Assembly (NCBI GenBank): GCA_013115135.1
Contig: JABANP010000048.1
Coordinates: 124,001-188,000, forward strand
Origin: Perkinsus olseni
Lineage: Eukaryota > Perkinsozoa > Perkinsida > Perkinsidae
DNA: 64,000 nt
Reading direction: 5' to 3'
Shown in pieces: positions 21,489-32,762 of the stretch. The first letter of the stretch is position 1; each line of letters begins with the position of its first letter. A program made the position numbers and the translations under genes. The notes beneath the pieces are model-generated. The model saw nothing but the letters and a program-made list of their open reading frames with translations, did no database searches and was not told the DNA's origin.

Positions 21489-23911
21489 TTGGCATATCTT
21501 CACTCAGCGGTTCATCAGAGAATGTCGTCATCCAGGCGCTCGCGGGTGCCTCCACAGAGGAGTCCTATCGGCTTCACTCCTGCGAACCGCCTTCGGGGCA
21601 TATTCAGTTCCCAGCGAACTTTCCTGCATACACCCAGCAAGTCCGCCGCCCAGGTCCGAGGTGAGGCTGCTGCTCCTACCTCTCCTTCCCGAACTGGCCT
21701 GATGAGCCCAGCTGGGTGCTTGGTCGTTACTATTGGATTCAGCTTAGGGCTCACTCTTGGCAACGTGCTGAGCTCCTTCTCGAAGTCACAAGATAAGTAC
21801 AAGTGGCTGGAGGAGGCCCAGACCGCCCTTGCGGAGCCCAACGCCTGGGACACAGTGTCCGAGGGGCAGCTCCAGGCCTTTGCTGAGGTTACCCCGCATC
21901 CCACGGGGAGCAGTTGGGCAGAGCTGCCATATTCAGGCACTCGAGCCTTTGCCGACAGCAGCGGTCCACCCAGCTGACTTGACTCCCTTCGTGGCCACCG
22001 TCCTGCCTCGGCTCGGCAACCTGTCCGTGCATGCAACCCGCTTCTTGTCGAAGCGTGCCTCCTCGTGGACCCCGGATGTCTGCCAAGCTTTAGCGTCCTG
22101 GGTGTCAGAGGCTCGTCCGCCTCCAACGGTTCGGGCGTTGGAACCCATCGTCAGGAACTTGCCTGTCGCCCCTGCTTCCTGTAGCAGCGCCGTGGCCTCC
22201 TTAGTGAGCGCCATCCCTGCTCTAGAGGCCCTGAGGGACGTGGTGGCTGAGTACTGTATCGTCATACCGACTAATGTGAAGCTCATCAATGCCGCAGTAG
22301 AAAAGCATTTCGCGGTAGAGGCGGACCTCCTCACGATTTCCATCCAAGGAGCGGTCGGACACTTGCGGAGCATCACAGAGGCCCTCGAGGGTGGCAACTC
22401 AGCGGCAGGGCTGAACCAGCACTTCATGGCTCTGAGGACGCACAGGCGACTCCTAGACAAGAGCGCCAGCGCAGCCACACGAGACGCCTGCCTGGTGGCT
22501 GCTGATGCTGAGCTCACCGACAAGCTCATCCGGGCTGTACAAGGCCTTGTGGAGGCAGATCGATCGACGAGCGCTGAGATTCACGCCAAGCTTTACCGAG
22601 AGATAACAATGATACTGGTCACTTGCTTCTGGCGCGAGATACTGGGCGAAGAGCTGCATGAAATTTCGGAGGCGCCTCCGCTCCGCCGACTCCTTCTGTG
22701 TTGCCATCTGCTCTCCCGAAAGTGCGGACCTCAGTTGGCTGGGCGACTCATCCTGAAGCTGCTGCTTGACGAGATCACTGACGATCACTCTGACGAGCTT
22801 CACAAGTGTCCTAGTCGCAACGGAGGCCTCCCTCTGGCCTGCGCTCTAGCGTGTAACGGTACGGCTTGGCACTGCGAGCTCGTCCGCTGGGCGCTCTGTG
22901 AGGCCGTCCCGTTGCGGTTCTTCGCCGCTGAGGTCCTGGTCCATATGGGAGATGCCAACCCGGCCTTCGGCGACCAGCATGCGCGGCTGCTAGCTGAACT
23001 AGGGAGGGAGGACGGCAGGGTTGGCTTTGGACAGACTGGCCCTGGCCTTCGCCGCCTTAGCCTCAACCCGTCCGACTATTATGTCATGTTTGTGCTACCA
23101 ACTAGAGGGCAACCTCTCAGGGTTCACCATCGCTGTTCTCAAACTCCTTCCGGACCATATCCTCTCTGACCCTGCTCTGACGTCCGCCGTCGTATCTACT
23201 ATGGGAGGGTGTGATGCCGAGTCGGTACCTTGGTTGCTGGCGATGCTGCGGCCTCGCCCCTGCGATGCACTTCGAAGGGTTGCGCCGACTCTACTAGCCG
23301 AAGGAAGGGTGAAGTCTTCGATGCGGTTAAAGTCAGGCTTAGGCAGGAGCCTGGTTCTGCTCACCGGGGCCTCTGCGGTCGTCCCTTCTGCCGCTGGCGA
23401 CCGAATTCTGCGGGCCCTGCTCATTTTTGCTGAGAAAAAACTCAGTGAGGATAGGGACTTCGAGGCGAGTGTAAGTCAGTGACCGGTCCTGGGCTGCCAC
23501 GGGTAGGTCTCGACTGACCTTTGCAGGCTCCCTGGCTGCAGCTGCTACACATCCTATCGACGTGTCCAGTCCATAGGAGGCTGGACGAGAGCAGGCCAGT
23601 CATCGACATACTAGCAAGGAGAGCTGGTGTAAAGGGCGCTGTCTAGCGAGGTTGGAGCTGCTTGAGAGTAGATACTATCCGACCCTTGGCTGAAGACGAC
23701 CGATGTTGTCGCTAACTGCGAGATTCCCGCCGCTCTCCGTGTGAAGCTCGCCGCGGGATGGTCGAAGGCAGTGAGCTCGAAGAAGGGCGTCCGCAGCCTA
23801 CCGTCGCCCTACAAGCGTCTCAAGAGGCTGTTGAACTCCGAGAACGTTGATCTGGGGCGAGTTCGAGAACTAGCGTTCGAGATCGCCACTCTTAGTGAGA
23901 CCAGTCGATGA
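21489..23911 (+). CDS. Helical protein X of unknown function, copy 2
   Basis: N-terminus is basic (MAYLHSAVHQRMSSSRRSR), followed by a possible hydrophobic segment, CLVVTIGFSLGLTLGNVL. A 37-nt intron after LQAFAE joins to SCHIQALEPLPTAAVHPADL, followed by roughly 350 residues of Leu/Ala-rich helices (RFLSKRASSWTPDVCQALAS, LRSITEALEGGNSAAGLNQHF, PLRRLLLCCHLLSRKCGPQL), suggesting an alpha-solenoid. The basic start followed by helical repeats is compatible with an organellar RNA-binding protein, but no domain is recognised. One extra G at about 23,018-23,020 shifts the frame before LALDRLALAFAALAS. The last exons (DILARRAG, then ILSDPWLKTTDVVANCEI) end at 23,911. The start is a best guess. It may be functional if the single-base shift is a sequencing error. 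Confidence 0.5.
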
Positions 23912-24060
23912 ATGTTCACCTTCATGTGGATGTTTCTTGCTACTCCGTATGCTCTTTGTGTTAGTCGGCCAGTAGCCAGGCTTGTTGCCATACCATCTAT
24001 CGCGATACTCGTCCCCTCCTCTCTCGAGCCAAGTCCGCCACTAGTCAGAAGATTCCAGCC

Positions 24061-25500
24061 ATGGAAGCTGACAGCTCAACAGAGCACGAACAAGTCAGTG
24101 AAGCCTCTACTGCTTCGGAGCCCCTCTCGCTTGGCACAGCAGATACTGAGGCTGCAAATAGAGCTACAGAAGGTCAGGCGACAGCGGGATGAGGAGTACG
24201 AAAAACCCCTCGGCCTCATCTTGACGTGCTCTCCTTCGCCAGCCTCTCCGCCCTCTCCCGGAGGCTCGACGACTGTCAAAGCCTCCTCATCCAACAAAGT
24301 GCTGACAACGACCGAGCGCTACAGCGAGCTGAGGCGGCCAGTATGCGCTTGGAGGACGTCATGGCGGCCCGCCGCGGGGCTCCTAGTGTGCGAGTCGACC
24401 CTGTGCCCGTCCCATCGCCAGTGGCCTTACCAAGCCTTAGCGTCCCAGTCGTCACCCCGGTATTCTCGCCTAGCCTCCTTTCGGCGATTGGCGTAGAGGG
24501 TGCAGATTCGCTGCGATGGGATGAAGGCAATAAACGTGGTACAACAAAGTCTCGATGAAGCTTGGCTTGCCTCAGGTACTCAGCCGCAGCACTTGGCTAA
24601 GGTCGACTCAACTTCAGTCGCCCTGGAAGCCGAGGTGAACATGTTCGTAGAGGAAACTCAGGGAGCGTTGGTGTGACTCCTGCAGGTCCAGGACCTTCGT
24701 CACATCGTCAAGCGCATGACCGAAGACGCGGAAGGCTTCAGCCAGACAGTCGGCGATCTCAAAGCCTCGCTGGGCCACCAACAGCAACTGACCAAACAGT
24801 ACAGGGATTCCTACGAGCGTCTCAGTAGCAAGCTGAACGCCCTCGAGGCTGATATTAGGGAGGAGGTTCTGGGCCGAGGAAATGTCAAGGTGAAATCCGT
24901 CGACATCTGGGCTCAGCGCAACGGCATTTGCACCGGCGGACTTCAAGGCCGTGTGCCGTGGGGGTTCGTACACAGTCGGACGGGTTCTATCAGTCCTTAC
25001 TGTGTTACCTCGAGGATGACGATTCAGCCCAAGCCTGTCTGGCCCTCCTCCGGGAAGGCTGCTCGGAAGCGATGTCCGCAGCTGCTGCGTCACCACAGCT
25101 CACCAATGGGGTTTCAGTCGATGTGGTGAAGGCGCCCGCTAGCCAGAACGAGAGCCATAAGTGGGATGATGGCAGCTCGTGCTCTCCGCCGAGTTCATTC
25201 CGCTGTGGCAGAAGTGAGGACGGGGTCGTTGGTGTCCAAGTCCCGTTGCTGAGCAAGCAGTCCACCTCTAGCGGTCGGAAGGCGGTGCTCGCCGAACTTA
25301 ACAAAGCATCCAAGTCCGCGGCTAAGGTGCACTCGGCAAGGGTTCTCGAGGTGAGCTTCCCATGGCGGTACGCGGAGACATCATCCGCCGTCCCTCAGAA
25401 GCCTACAACGCGGCATCCCGCTGCTCATAACGCTAGAGCCGTCCGCAACTTTAATGTCAAGGATGATTACATTTATAATAGTACAGTTCGGAATTCGTGA
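24061..25500 (+). CDS. Coiled-coil protein Y, copy 2
   Basis: Spliced from about seven exons. Start MEADSSTEHEQ, then QILRLQIELQKVRRQRDED and LSALSRRLDDCQSLLIQQ with AEAASMRLEDVMAARRG, a Pro/Val linker, then after a 40-nt and a 51-nt intron the heptad-rich VQDLRHIVKRMTEDAEGF and QYRDSYERLSSKLNALEADI. Next come SDGFYQSLLCYLEDDDSAQA, a Ser-rich stretch and a final exon ending YNSTVRNS. The 51-nt intron (gtggac...ctgcag, about 24,634-24,684) removes an apparent in-frame TGA. The junction before SDGFYQ is the least certain. Long coiled coils suggest a structural role. No family recognised. The reading frame is open here, unlike copy 1. Confidence 0.55.
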
Positions 25501-25649
25501 CTTTCCTTGCGTTTGACTTGTGTTGTCAAGTAAGCCAAAGATCTTCCCCAGTACCGCTGGTGGTTGAAAAGTACTTGCTTTCGTTTACTGTGGCAAACGC
25601 GACATGGGTTCGTACGAACCACTGCATTACAACAGGCATGCAACGACAC

Positions 25650-27226
25650 TCATTCCATCTGGTCGTCCTCAGACTGCATTTCATTCATCTCGAGGTCCTT
25701 CGCCTCGGGACGCGAGGTCGGCTTCTCTTCTCGAGGTGGGGCCTGGCGGTACCTGAACCCCCTCGAACGTGTGTCGCTTGCGTCGTTGGGGTTCCTCACT
25801 GTGTGCCTGCCGCTATACAGCCGAGCAAAGCCAGCGAACCAACCATGTTGGAGTGTTGGTCCCATATGGCATGGTTCAGCAGAATCGTGGCTACTTTGCA
25901 CAACACACCAACCTGACCATCTCAGTATGACTCGGCCAGACCTGAGAGCCCGCCTTACCACAGTGAAAGTCGTGGCCGTGACCAGCTCTCTGAGATGAAA
26001 TCCGCAGAAGGATATACCGATTCCAATAACACACGAGCCCAGCAAGGAAGGGACGGCCTGAAGCACGCTGGTTCTATGAGGGAGTCTCGGCAACCTTTCG
26101 AGCACTTCAAGGGTCCAAGTATAGTCCAGAGCCAACGTTCGAAGCTCGCCATTGAGGGCGGCCGCGACGGCGAGAACGGGTATGCTGAGGACGTTGTTGT
26201 AGTAGACCCTGGTCCATGTCGACATGTCAACTAAACCGCGATGAGAATCGCGGGTGTGGGGAGGATGGGCCTTGCCTGTGTTGATTATGTGTTTGACGAA
26301 GGCCATCTCGGTGACAATCGCCAGGAAATAAAGCGAGACCCAAAAATAGCCTTGAACCTGAACTTGAGGTGTGGAGAACGCGAGGAGTGAACGGCTCACC
26401 CGCATTCCATCGTCACTGACCATGTAGATGAACGCGCCCAGGACGATGCCAAAGAGGGCCAGCCACGACTGAAAGAGAGGGTAACTCGTTTCCTGATCGT
26501 CATGGCAGCGACCCAGTCAGCGCGCTCAAACCCGATCATCGTGAACAAACCTCTCACCTTCCCACTCGGCAGTTCCCGTCCTAGATAGTAGTAGTCGAAG
26601 AAAGTGACTGCTAGCGGCGAGCAGGACCTGACAGGCACGGAGGCTGCACTGGCTTTAAGCGTTGTATACACACTCGCCTGAACACGATGACGGTCTCGAC
26701 GTTGACATGCTGCAAGGCTTTCACATTCGTGAAGAGGCAAAGACAAAATATCGCGACAACGCCTGGGCGCGAAGCTCGAGCGAGTGACCCACAACGGAGC
26801 GACCCCACCACTGAAGCGCCGGGCCAACGTGTACTCGAGCGGCATGAGCTCTACGTTAGCCTTCGAGTAGTTGGCCAACAACTTCACAAACACTGAGGTA
26901 GGGCAAGGGAGGGAAAGATTTACGCAAACGCCCTACATGCCGTTGCAAGGAACTGGCACACTAGAACGAAGCAAGGGGAGGGTATTGAGTGGACCGCCAA
27001 CTTGTTGACTATCTGACGGGAGACTTGCAAGGACAGCGACGATACCGGATGGCTCACAAGAAGGGTGCTGCTGCAGGCCGCGTACATGAATATGGCCCAT
27101 CCCACGCGAGAAGTGTATTTCGTATCCTGTATACGAGACAAGTGGGAAATCGGGTGGCGATGGTGGGGGTACCTCTTGGATGGCGACCACATCATCCGCG
27201 GGCTTCTCATCGATCTTCTCGGTCAT
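25650..27226 (-). CDS. Nucleotide-sugar transporter (SLC35/TPT family), copy 2
   Basis: Best version of the transporter. Exons in order: MTEKIDEKPADDVVAIQE; DTKYTSRVGWAIFMYAACS; IVNKLAVHSIPSPCFVLVCQ; LFVKLFANYSKANVELMPLE; LQHVNVETVIVFR; VRSCSPLAVTFFDYYYLGRE; SWLALFGIVLGAFIYMVSDD; GYFWVSLYFLAIVTEMAFVK; STWTRVYYNNVLSIPVLAVA; LLGSCVIGIGISFCGFHLRE; ATTFTVV; and a charged tail ending MNEMQSEDDQME. About ten hydrophobic segments fit the drug/metabolite transporter fold, acting in the Golgi or ER membrane. The intron after HIINT starts with GC (gcaagg...tttag), a GC-AG intron shared with copy 1. The frame is kept through the SWLALF exon, where copy 1 has an extra base. The junction between the last helix and the tail was not resolved. 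Substrate unknown. Confidence 0.72.
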
Positions 27227-27438
27227 TTACTGTAAAACTCACTCTAAGACTGTCTTGGTACCACTCCGCCCCGTTCTTTCGATACAGTGCCCGAGCAGTG
27301 GTTGATATTGACGCTATGAACGCAAAAGCCTCGGGTCTCAGGAAAAGGCACTAGACCATGCGCTATAGCTGACTACGGCAGAGTAGAATTGTATCACGGT
27401 TATTTGCCCTCTATGTTGTGTCTAATTCTCCTCAAACC

Positions 27439-28541
27439 TCAGCGGGAGCCGCAGCCGCCGCACCAGCCACGCCCTGGCTGCCCTTGGGCGCCTCCACCTG
27501 GCCTGTTTCGGTTGACCGAGAATGCCCCAGCCTTCATCGCGTCTTGCTCCTGCTCGTGTGGCAGAAGCTTCGCTAGGCAGCAGAAGTGACAGGGGCCGAC
27601 CGCAAGCTCCTACCAATTTCGACAAAAATGTGATGGACATTTTCTCCCGTCTTGGCGCTGGTCTCTACGAAAAGCAGATTGTTCTCTTGAGCATACTCCG
27701 CCCCTCGCTGCGTGGGGACCTCTCGCTCCACCGCCAGGTCCGACTTGTTGCCACAAAAAGCTGAGAGACGATGGCGCCGAGAGACCGAAAGAATGCCTTA
27801 AGTGTTTTACCAATGACAACGTCAGGGTTGTGAGAGCTGCGCAGTTCATTGACCCATCGCTTAGCTCCTTCAAAAGACTCTCGGCTGGTGATATCGTACA
27901 CTACTACGGCCGCTGCAGCACCTCTGAAAGGGGACGTTCCGTTGTATATTCTCCCTCGACCGTCATTTCCATCTCAATACGATTGCCATGAAACTAGGCC
28001 TAAAGGGGCTATACACCACTTCCGGCTCGCAGCATACGCTCAGACGGAAATTCAGATGCCCCGTTCGAAAAACCACACTTCATCAAGAATTGACCACAGT
28101 GCCTGCTCCCCAGGATTCCACTTCCGTAAGCGGTAGGGCGAGGTATCGAGCCACACCAACGGCTTACCTGTAGTACATCGGAGCCAGGCTCCGGTACCGC
28201 TCCTGTCCTGCTGTGTCCCAGATCTCGAACTTTATTTGAACTGGAGAGTCCGGGAATGGGCTGACGGTCTGTGTCATGAAGGCGGCCCCGATCGTTGGCT
28301 CTTGATATTCATAGAACTCCCCACGGGCGAACCTTCAAAAACGCATTCTACGCTCGGCAAATTCTGAATCGGAGGGAACAGAGGCGAAATCAATCTGTTC
28401 ATTGCGGTATGGACTGAATGGCTTATACCTGACAACTATGCAGCTCTTGCCAACACTGGCGTCGCCTAGAAGGACGAGCTTGTGGTGCAGGACGGTCGGT
28501 TGGGCGATCTGCACTGGCGCTGACTGACCTTCACTGTCCAT
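27439..28541 (-). CDS. RAB5: Rab5-family small GTPase, copy 2
   Basis: Second Rab5 gene with the same five-exon structure and all G motifs: [32 protein letters not shown]. It differs from copy 1 mainly at silent sites and in introns; early substitutions include GQSAPV for GQPAPV and a tail change of Q to P before GGGAQGQPG. It ends in the same WCGGCGSR. Both copies look translatable, so endosomal Rab5 dosage may be doubled, whereas most neighbours have one intact copy. Confidence 0.9.
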
Positions 28542-28593
28542 TCGAAATACGATGAGAGAGCTATGCGACGGAGAAACCCTTGCGTCCCAACAT

Positions 28594-28680
28594 GGTGTTG
28601 GCATTGCCAACTTGGCAACACCCGATTTTCCATCAGCCATTGGCGAATTGGCGGATCGTCGATTCGCCAATGCCAACAGT
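28594..28680. promoter_or_regulatory. TTGGC/GCCAA palindrome cluster upstream of Rab5 (copy 2)
   Basis: Same array as 5,200-5,287, including the perfect inverted repeat cattggcgaat (28,638-28,648) and attcgccaatg (28,662-28,672). It is retained while flanking DNA has diverged and been rearranged. Confidence 0.4.
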
Positions 28681-28749
28681 GGCACCGTCAGGACTCTCAT
28701 TCTCACTCGCAAAACGCACGTCGGATACTTTCGAGGAAGACATGAGGGC

Positions 28750-29547
28750 GGCAGTTCATTCTGTTCATACCCACTGGTTGTCACCCAGGAACCAACCGCC
28801 GACTGTCGAAGACCGTCAACCGCTGCCAACAGTGGAGGAAGCTGAGGCACAGGGATGGTAGAAAATGGGGGACACGCAGCGGCACCATCACAAACGCTAC
28901 CTCAAGTTCCACCGCGACGGCCAGCGCAAGTAACACCACAAGGGCCATCTCAAGCCGCCCCGAAAGTTCCACCGCGAGTTGGCCCACAAGTGAGACCTTG
29001 ACTGCCCTTAACGTACCACGGGCAACTGCTACTCAGGGACCACCCGAAGCTCTCTCTCAAGCGCTACCACCACCTCCTGCTGCGCCTCAAGTACCACCTC
29101 AAGCGCCCCCTCAAGTACCTACAGAAGCTGCCGCACAAATGACATCACGAGGAGTCCCTCAAGTGGGGTCACACCTCCCTCCAGAAGCCGTTCTTCAGGT
29201 GCCTCCAAACGGACCATTTGGAGGTGCCTGAACAACGGCTTCTGGCACCATTTGGAATGGTGCTCTGCAAGCGCCTGCACAAGAAGCAGCTAGAGAGGCC
29301 TTCCCAGCAGATGCTGAAGAGGCAGCCGCAGCCCCGGCAGGCCTTCCAGCAATCCAGGCAGAGGAGGGCGAGGGTGAACCTACACCCGAGGTACTACCTC
29401 GGCCTACTAGGCCGCAGGAGGTAAATGAGGATCCACGAGATAAGACTATATCAGGTAATTCCCCCGAAGCGAATCCCCTCCCCGGCGGGCCCATCAGAGA
29501 TGGTCCGATGATCGTCAGACCGTATGGCTCGGCGTGATGGTCGGACC
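28750..29547 (+). pseudogene. Broken Pro/Gln-rich coding remnant
   Basis: Plus-strand frames encode PQVPPQAPPQVPTEA-type repeats, from a degenerate caagtaccacctcaagc minisatellite, then an Ala/Glu-rich stretch (QEAAREAFPADAEEAAAAPA, EGEGEPTPEVLPRPTRPQEV) ending GPMIVRPYGSA with a stop at about 29,538. Stops and frame changes separate the pieces. Copy 1 has only a short related block near 5,390-5,480. It resembles a linker region of a larger gene or retroelement polyprotein; no catalytic domain is present. Confidence 0.35.
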
Positions 29548-29549
29548 AT
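29500..29549. repeat. Inverted repeat atggtccga/tcggaccat
   Basis: Perfect 9-bp arms (29,500-29,508 and 29,541-29,549) at the 3' end of the Pro/Gln-rich remnant. Confidence 0.5.
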
Positions 29550-29907
29550 CATGGTCCCGTGCAGTGTGTTGGCTAAGGCTTATTTGAGGGCAAACAGCCC
29601 CGTGCCCCCCCTCTCAGTATATGCCTGTGCCCCGTGCCTCCTTGCACTGCCCTGTGCCTGCGCACCTCTGCCCCGTGCAAAAAATTTAGGGGTTTCAAGT
29701 GCGCAAGATTGGGTGGTGCTCATGGTTCGTTGTAGCACTCCCGAATCGCGAGTTCCGATTTCGTGTAGCTCTCAATTGGTAATACCTTGGGAATATCTCA
29801 CAAATGCCCACCTCGGCCCGAATCGCAAAACAGAAAAGGCGAGAGCTCGAGAAACTGCAGAGCCAGAATCATAGAATTGGCGCTGGCATAGGCAGCGGCG
29901 CTGTCAA

Positions 29908-30042
29908 TAGGCGGAGGCGAGGCCACGGGGGCGGCCCCCGGGGGGCCCCGTGGCCCCGTGACGGGGCGACTGCCCCTGCCCTTCCTCAGGAATGGTCCCC
30001 ACTGCCCCGAACCAAGCTGACGTGACCCTCCGCCTCCGCCTA
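29908..30042. repeat. Nested GC-rich foldback
   Basis: Outer arms taggcggaggcg (29,908-29,919) and cgcctccgccta (30,031-30,042) are a perfect 12-bp inverted repeat. An inner hairpin ggccacgggg (29,921-29,930)/ccccgtggcc (29,946-29,955) and a third palindrome ccccgtgacgggg lie inside. Confidence 0.6.
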
Positions 30043-30163
30043 GGCTAGGGGCTTAGACAACACACTGGTCCCGTGAGAGCACTGCTGAGTGCTCAGCACT
30101 CCCAGGGGGAGCGATTCCTCTGCCAGGCGGACCCCTCTTAGTAAGAGCGGTAGAACCAGTGTC

Positions 30164-30212
30164 ACTGATTGCTCTCCCCGAGTCGGGGAGAGAACATCCC
30201 CGAGCAATCAGT
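30164..30212. repeat. Nested cruciform
   Basis: actgattgctc (30,164-30,174) pairs with gagcaatcagt (30,202-30,212); inside lies the palindrome ctccccgagtcggggag (30,173-30,189). Confidence 0.6.
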
Positions 30213-31504
30213 GCAATCAGTTCCAAAAAAGAACTGGTAAAGAAAATGAAGCACAAGGAAAGATGCGAATTTGTGAAGGATCTCACAAGAAAATTAGAGC
30301 ATGACAGGCAGTCGAGAAGGGATGAATAATGGATGTAGGAGAATGGTGAATGTCGGATCAACATTGTCCATGTTTCAGGTTAAAGTCCGATTCTGATGAG
30401 CCTTGCCGCGCTGAGCCTTGATTCTGATGTTTTAGTACGATGAGCTCTGTGGTGCGTTGCTCAGTTAGGAAGAACTTTACTCAAGAGTCCCTCTGGAAAC
30501 TTGGGACTTCCCTCTGCTCTAAATCATCATTAGAGCATTGGGGAAAGCCCCAATGCACCTGCAGGCGTCGTGTAAAGGTAGAAATTAGAAGCGACCACCG
30601 ATAGCCACTCGAAGCGAACGTCGTAGATGCCGAGAGTCTTCGAGCATCTTTGGCAAGCTTTGAGCAAAGATTGCTCCAGACGGCCGAGAAAGACAAGGCG
30701 GCTAAGGCCGGGGGGGTCCGAGCTGGAGCGGCTAAGGGCTGAGATCGAGTGAGAACTTGAAGCGCGGCATGGTACTGCGCTGCCGTAAAAGGATAAATTA
30801 TCGCTTGATGCATCTTCGCGGGGCAAGGAGCACAGTGAGAAGTTTTCACTGAAAACTGAGCGTCTACCGCTCGAGAGTCTGGCTGCCAGACTCTGGCAAG
30901 CGACGAAAGCAGATTTCTCATCAGAGCTGTCTGAATGCACGTTTGATCAAGCGAGTGGCTATCAGTGGTTGAGTGATCAATAGTGTTCATAGCTCACATT
31001 CTACAACGCCGACTCCACGCACATTCTTCGACCCGAGCTTTTTCGTGCATCGTGGATCCGATACAGCCAGGCTGGTTGCCAGCCTTTCCAATCCCTCATG
31101 CCAGGTCGTCAGGTGACCCACCTGAGGCGAGGATTGATGAATCTATCGAAAAGTCAAGTAACACCACTGCGATTCGTAGTCATGGGTACCGTTTCGTTAG
31201 GAGTTCACAGGTATTCAATCTGCGAGGTGTCGCAAAGTACCAAGCTCGCTCGTAGGGGATCAACCCGTGGCATAGCTAGGTGAAGTGGCTTCGGATAAGA
31301 AGCTTGTGGTCAGTATTCTACGCAAGCCTCTCTGTTACCAGGTACAGTACCTGAGGTACTGCATCGCACACGGCGGAGGTCGACCGTGTCGTCACCCTGC
31401 TTGCCAGTTTGCGGCGAGGAACAAATTGGGATATTGCCAACGACATAACGTCACGTTATTAGCGTGACCTGGAGGCTCCAGGCTGGAGCCGGGGCACACG
31501 AACG

Positions 31505-31526
31505 GTTCTGAGTCGGAACTTCTGAC
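31505..31526. repeat. Dispersed palindromic motif, second copy
   Basis: gttctgagtcggaacttctgac, two changes from the 6,533 copy. Confidence 0.4.
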
Positions 31527-31885
31527 ACCCCCTAGCCACACAGTAGGTTTGGTCGATACTATTAGTCGCTGTTATCGACTCGATTATGATTCACTATTAG
31601 TGAAGTACGGGAAATTGTCGATGGGTTCACACTGTGAACTTCACAGTCCGTCGCACACATCGCCTATCCGACCTCAAGCCTCAGAATCAGTTCGTTGAAA
31701 CCGTAACTGTATTACAGTTACTGCGTGATTGCGTGGTTAAGCGTGAGTAGTTACAGTTACTGTAACCAACTAATCACGCTTCACTCGCCCAATTGCAACC
31801 GAATTGAACGATCTCGGATCTCCGTCGCCGAATTGAACAAACTTGACGTAACCGCCAATTGAACCGTTCAACTTGAACGGGCCCC

Positions 31886-31907
31886 GTTCCAAGTTGGAAC
31901 TTCCAAC
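31886..31907. repeat. Dispersed palindromic motif, third copy
   Basis: gttccaagttggaacttccaac; substitutions occur on both arms, so the dyad is kept. Confidence 0.4.
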
Positions 31908-31980
31908 GGATTCAAGGCGCAAGCTATGTTTTCACCGGGGCAGCGCCCAAGGGTCAATATGGGACCATCGTCAGAAACCA

Positions 31981-32003
31981 TCAATTCAATTCAATTCAAT
32001 TCA
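31981..32003 (+). repeat. (tcaat)n microsatellite
   Basis: About 4.6 units of the 5-bp repeat tcaat. Confidence 0.8.
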
Positions 32004-32762
32004 AACTTTATTGCCTGGGCATTACAAGCTCAAAGCTTATCGCCCATCACACGACCCGCGCAAGCGGATCCCGATATGGTTAGACCCAACCATAGAGCCT
32101 TAAAACAACAGAGGTTAATCAATCTCTCATCATCAGCTCGGAGGTTCTTGAGAGGAACTTCGTCACAACTACGTCGTGCAGCCAGGGAAGGCGAGGAGGG
32201 AGGCATGCCACACTGGGCAGCCTACTAGGCATGAGGGAGAAAGAAGGTGAAAAGAGGATTAAGTAGTCCCAGGACCAACAACTGCGATTGCGGAAACCCA
32301 GATGATTAGATGGTGAAAATTTGTGTAGTAAGGGAGGGCCCAACCAATACCGAGTCACCAGCAAGGGGGACGTATGGGTATGGCAGGTTCGATCTCTACT
32401 TCGTACCGGGAAAACCCCGGCCACCCTCACGCGACGTTGACGCGTGGAGACCTGTGAGGGCAGAAACCATCATCCGCTCTCGCGGCGATACAAATCGACG
32501 TTGGATGCGGACCGTCTGCACCAATTTTGCGTTGTTCCGCGTGCGAAAACGACGCGTTTCTGGAAAGTCTCGCTCAGTAATAATCGTCCAAGTTTTCGTG
32601 CAGCGATCCCAGCTGGATTCCCAGACAGCAGCGGAATTGTCGCCCACCCGACTCTGTATTTTATCGGCATCTGTAACCTAGAGTGGCCTTCGCCGGGACC
32701 TCTGCCGTGATCACACTTTTCTCTCTCCAGCTCCATCTTCTCCGTTGCCTCCCACCATCGTT

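Larger units (their letters stand above)
28690..32762. other. Expanded palindrome-rich interval between Rab5 and EBP2 (copy 2)
   Basis: About 4 kb against 2.3 kb in copy 1. Apart from the Pro/Gln-rich remnant there is no convincing gene. It contains several foldbacks (separately listed), palindromes such as caggtacagtacctg at 31,339-31,353 and gttacagttactgtaac near 31,751, a (caatt)n microsatellite, and small blocks shared with copy 1. A minus-strand ORF at 30,481-30,990 shares a MHxAIIYPFT segment with copy 1 (5,889-6,086), perhaps a decayed element ORF. Confidence 0.45.

Noticed and set aside
24634..24690. In-frame TGA in protein Y in both copies, suggesting stop-codon reassignment or a 15-nt intron
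   Set aside because: A normal 51-nt GT-AG intron (gtggac...ctgcag) removes the TGA and keeps the coiled-coil frame; other genes use TGA as a stop.
28998..29231. Pro-rich ORF as an intact gene
   Set aside because: Stops and frame changes surround it, it is built from a degenerate minisatellite, and copy 1 lacks it.
29940..29970. G-run near 29,941 as a G-quadruplex or CpG promoter
   Set aside because: The run is part of a foldback with equal C-rich arm; no downstream gene start is near.
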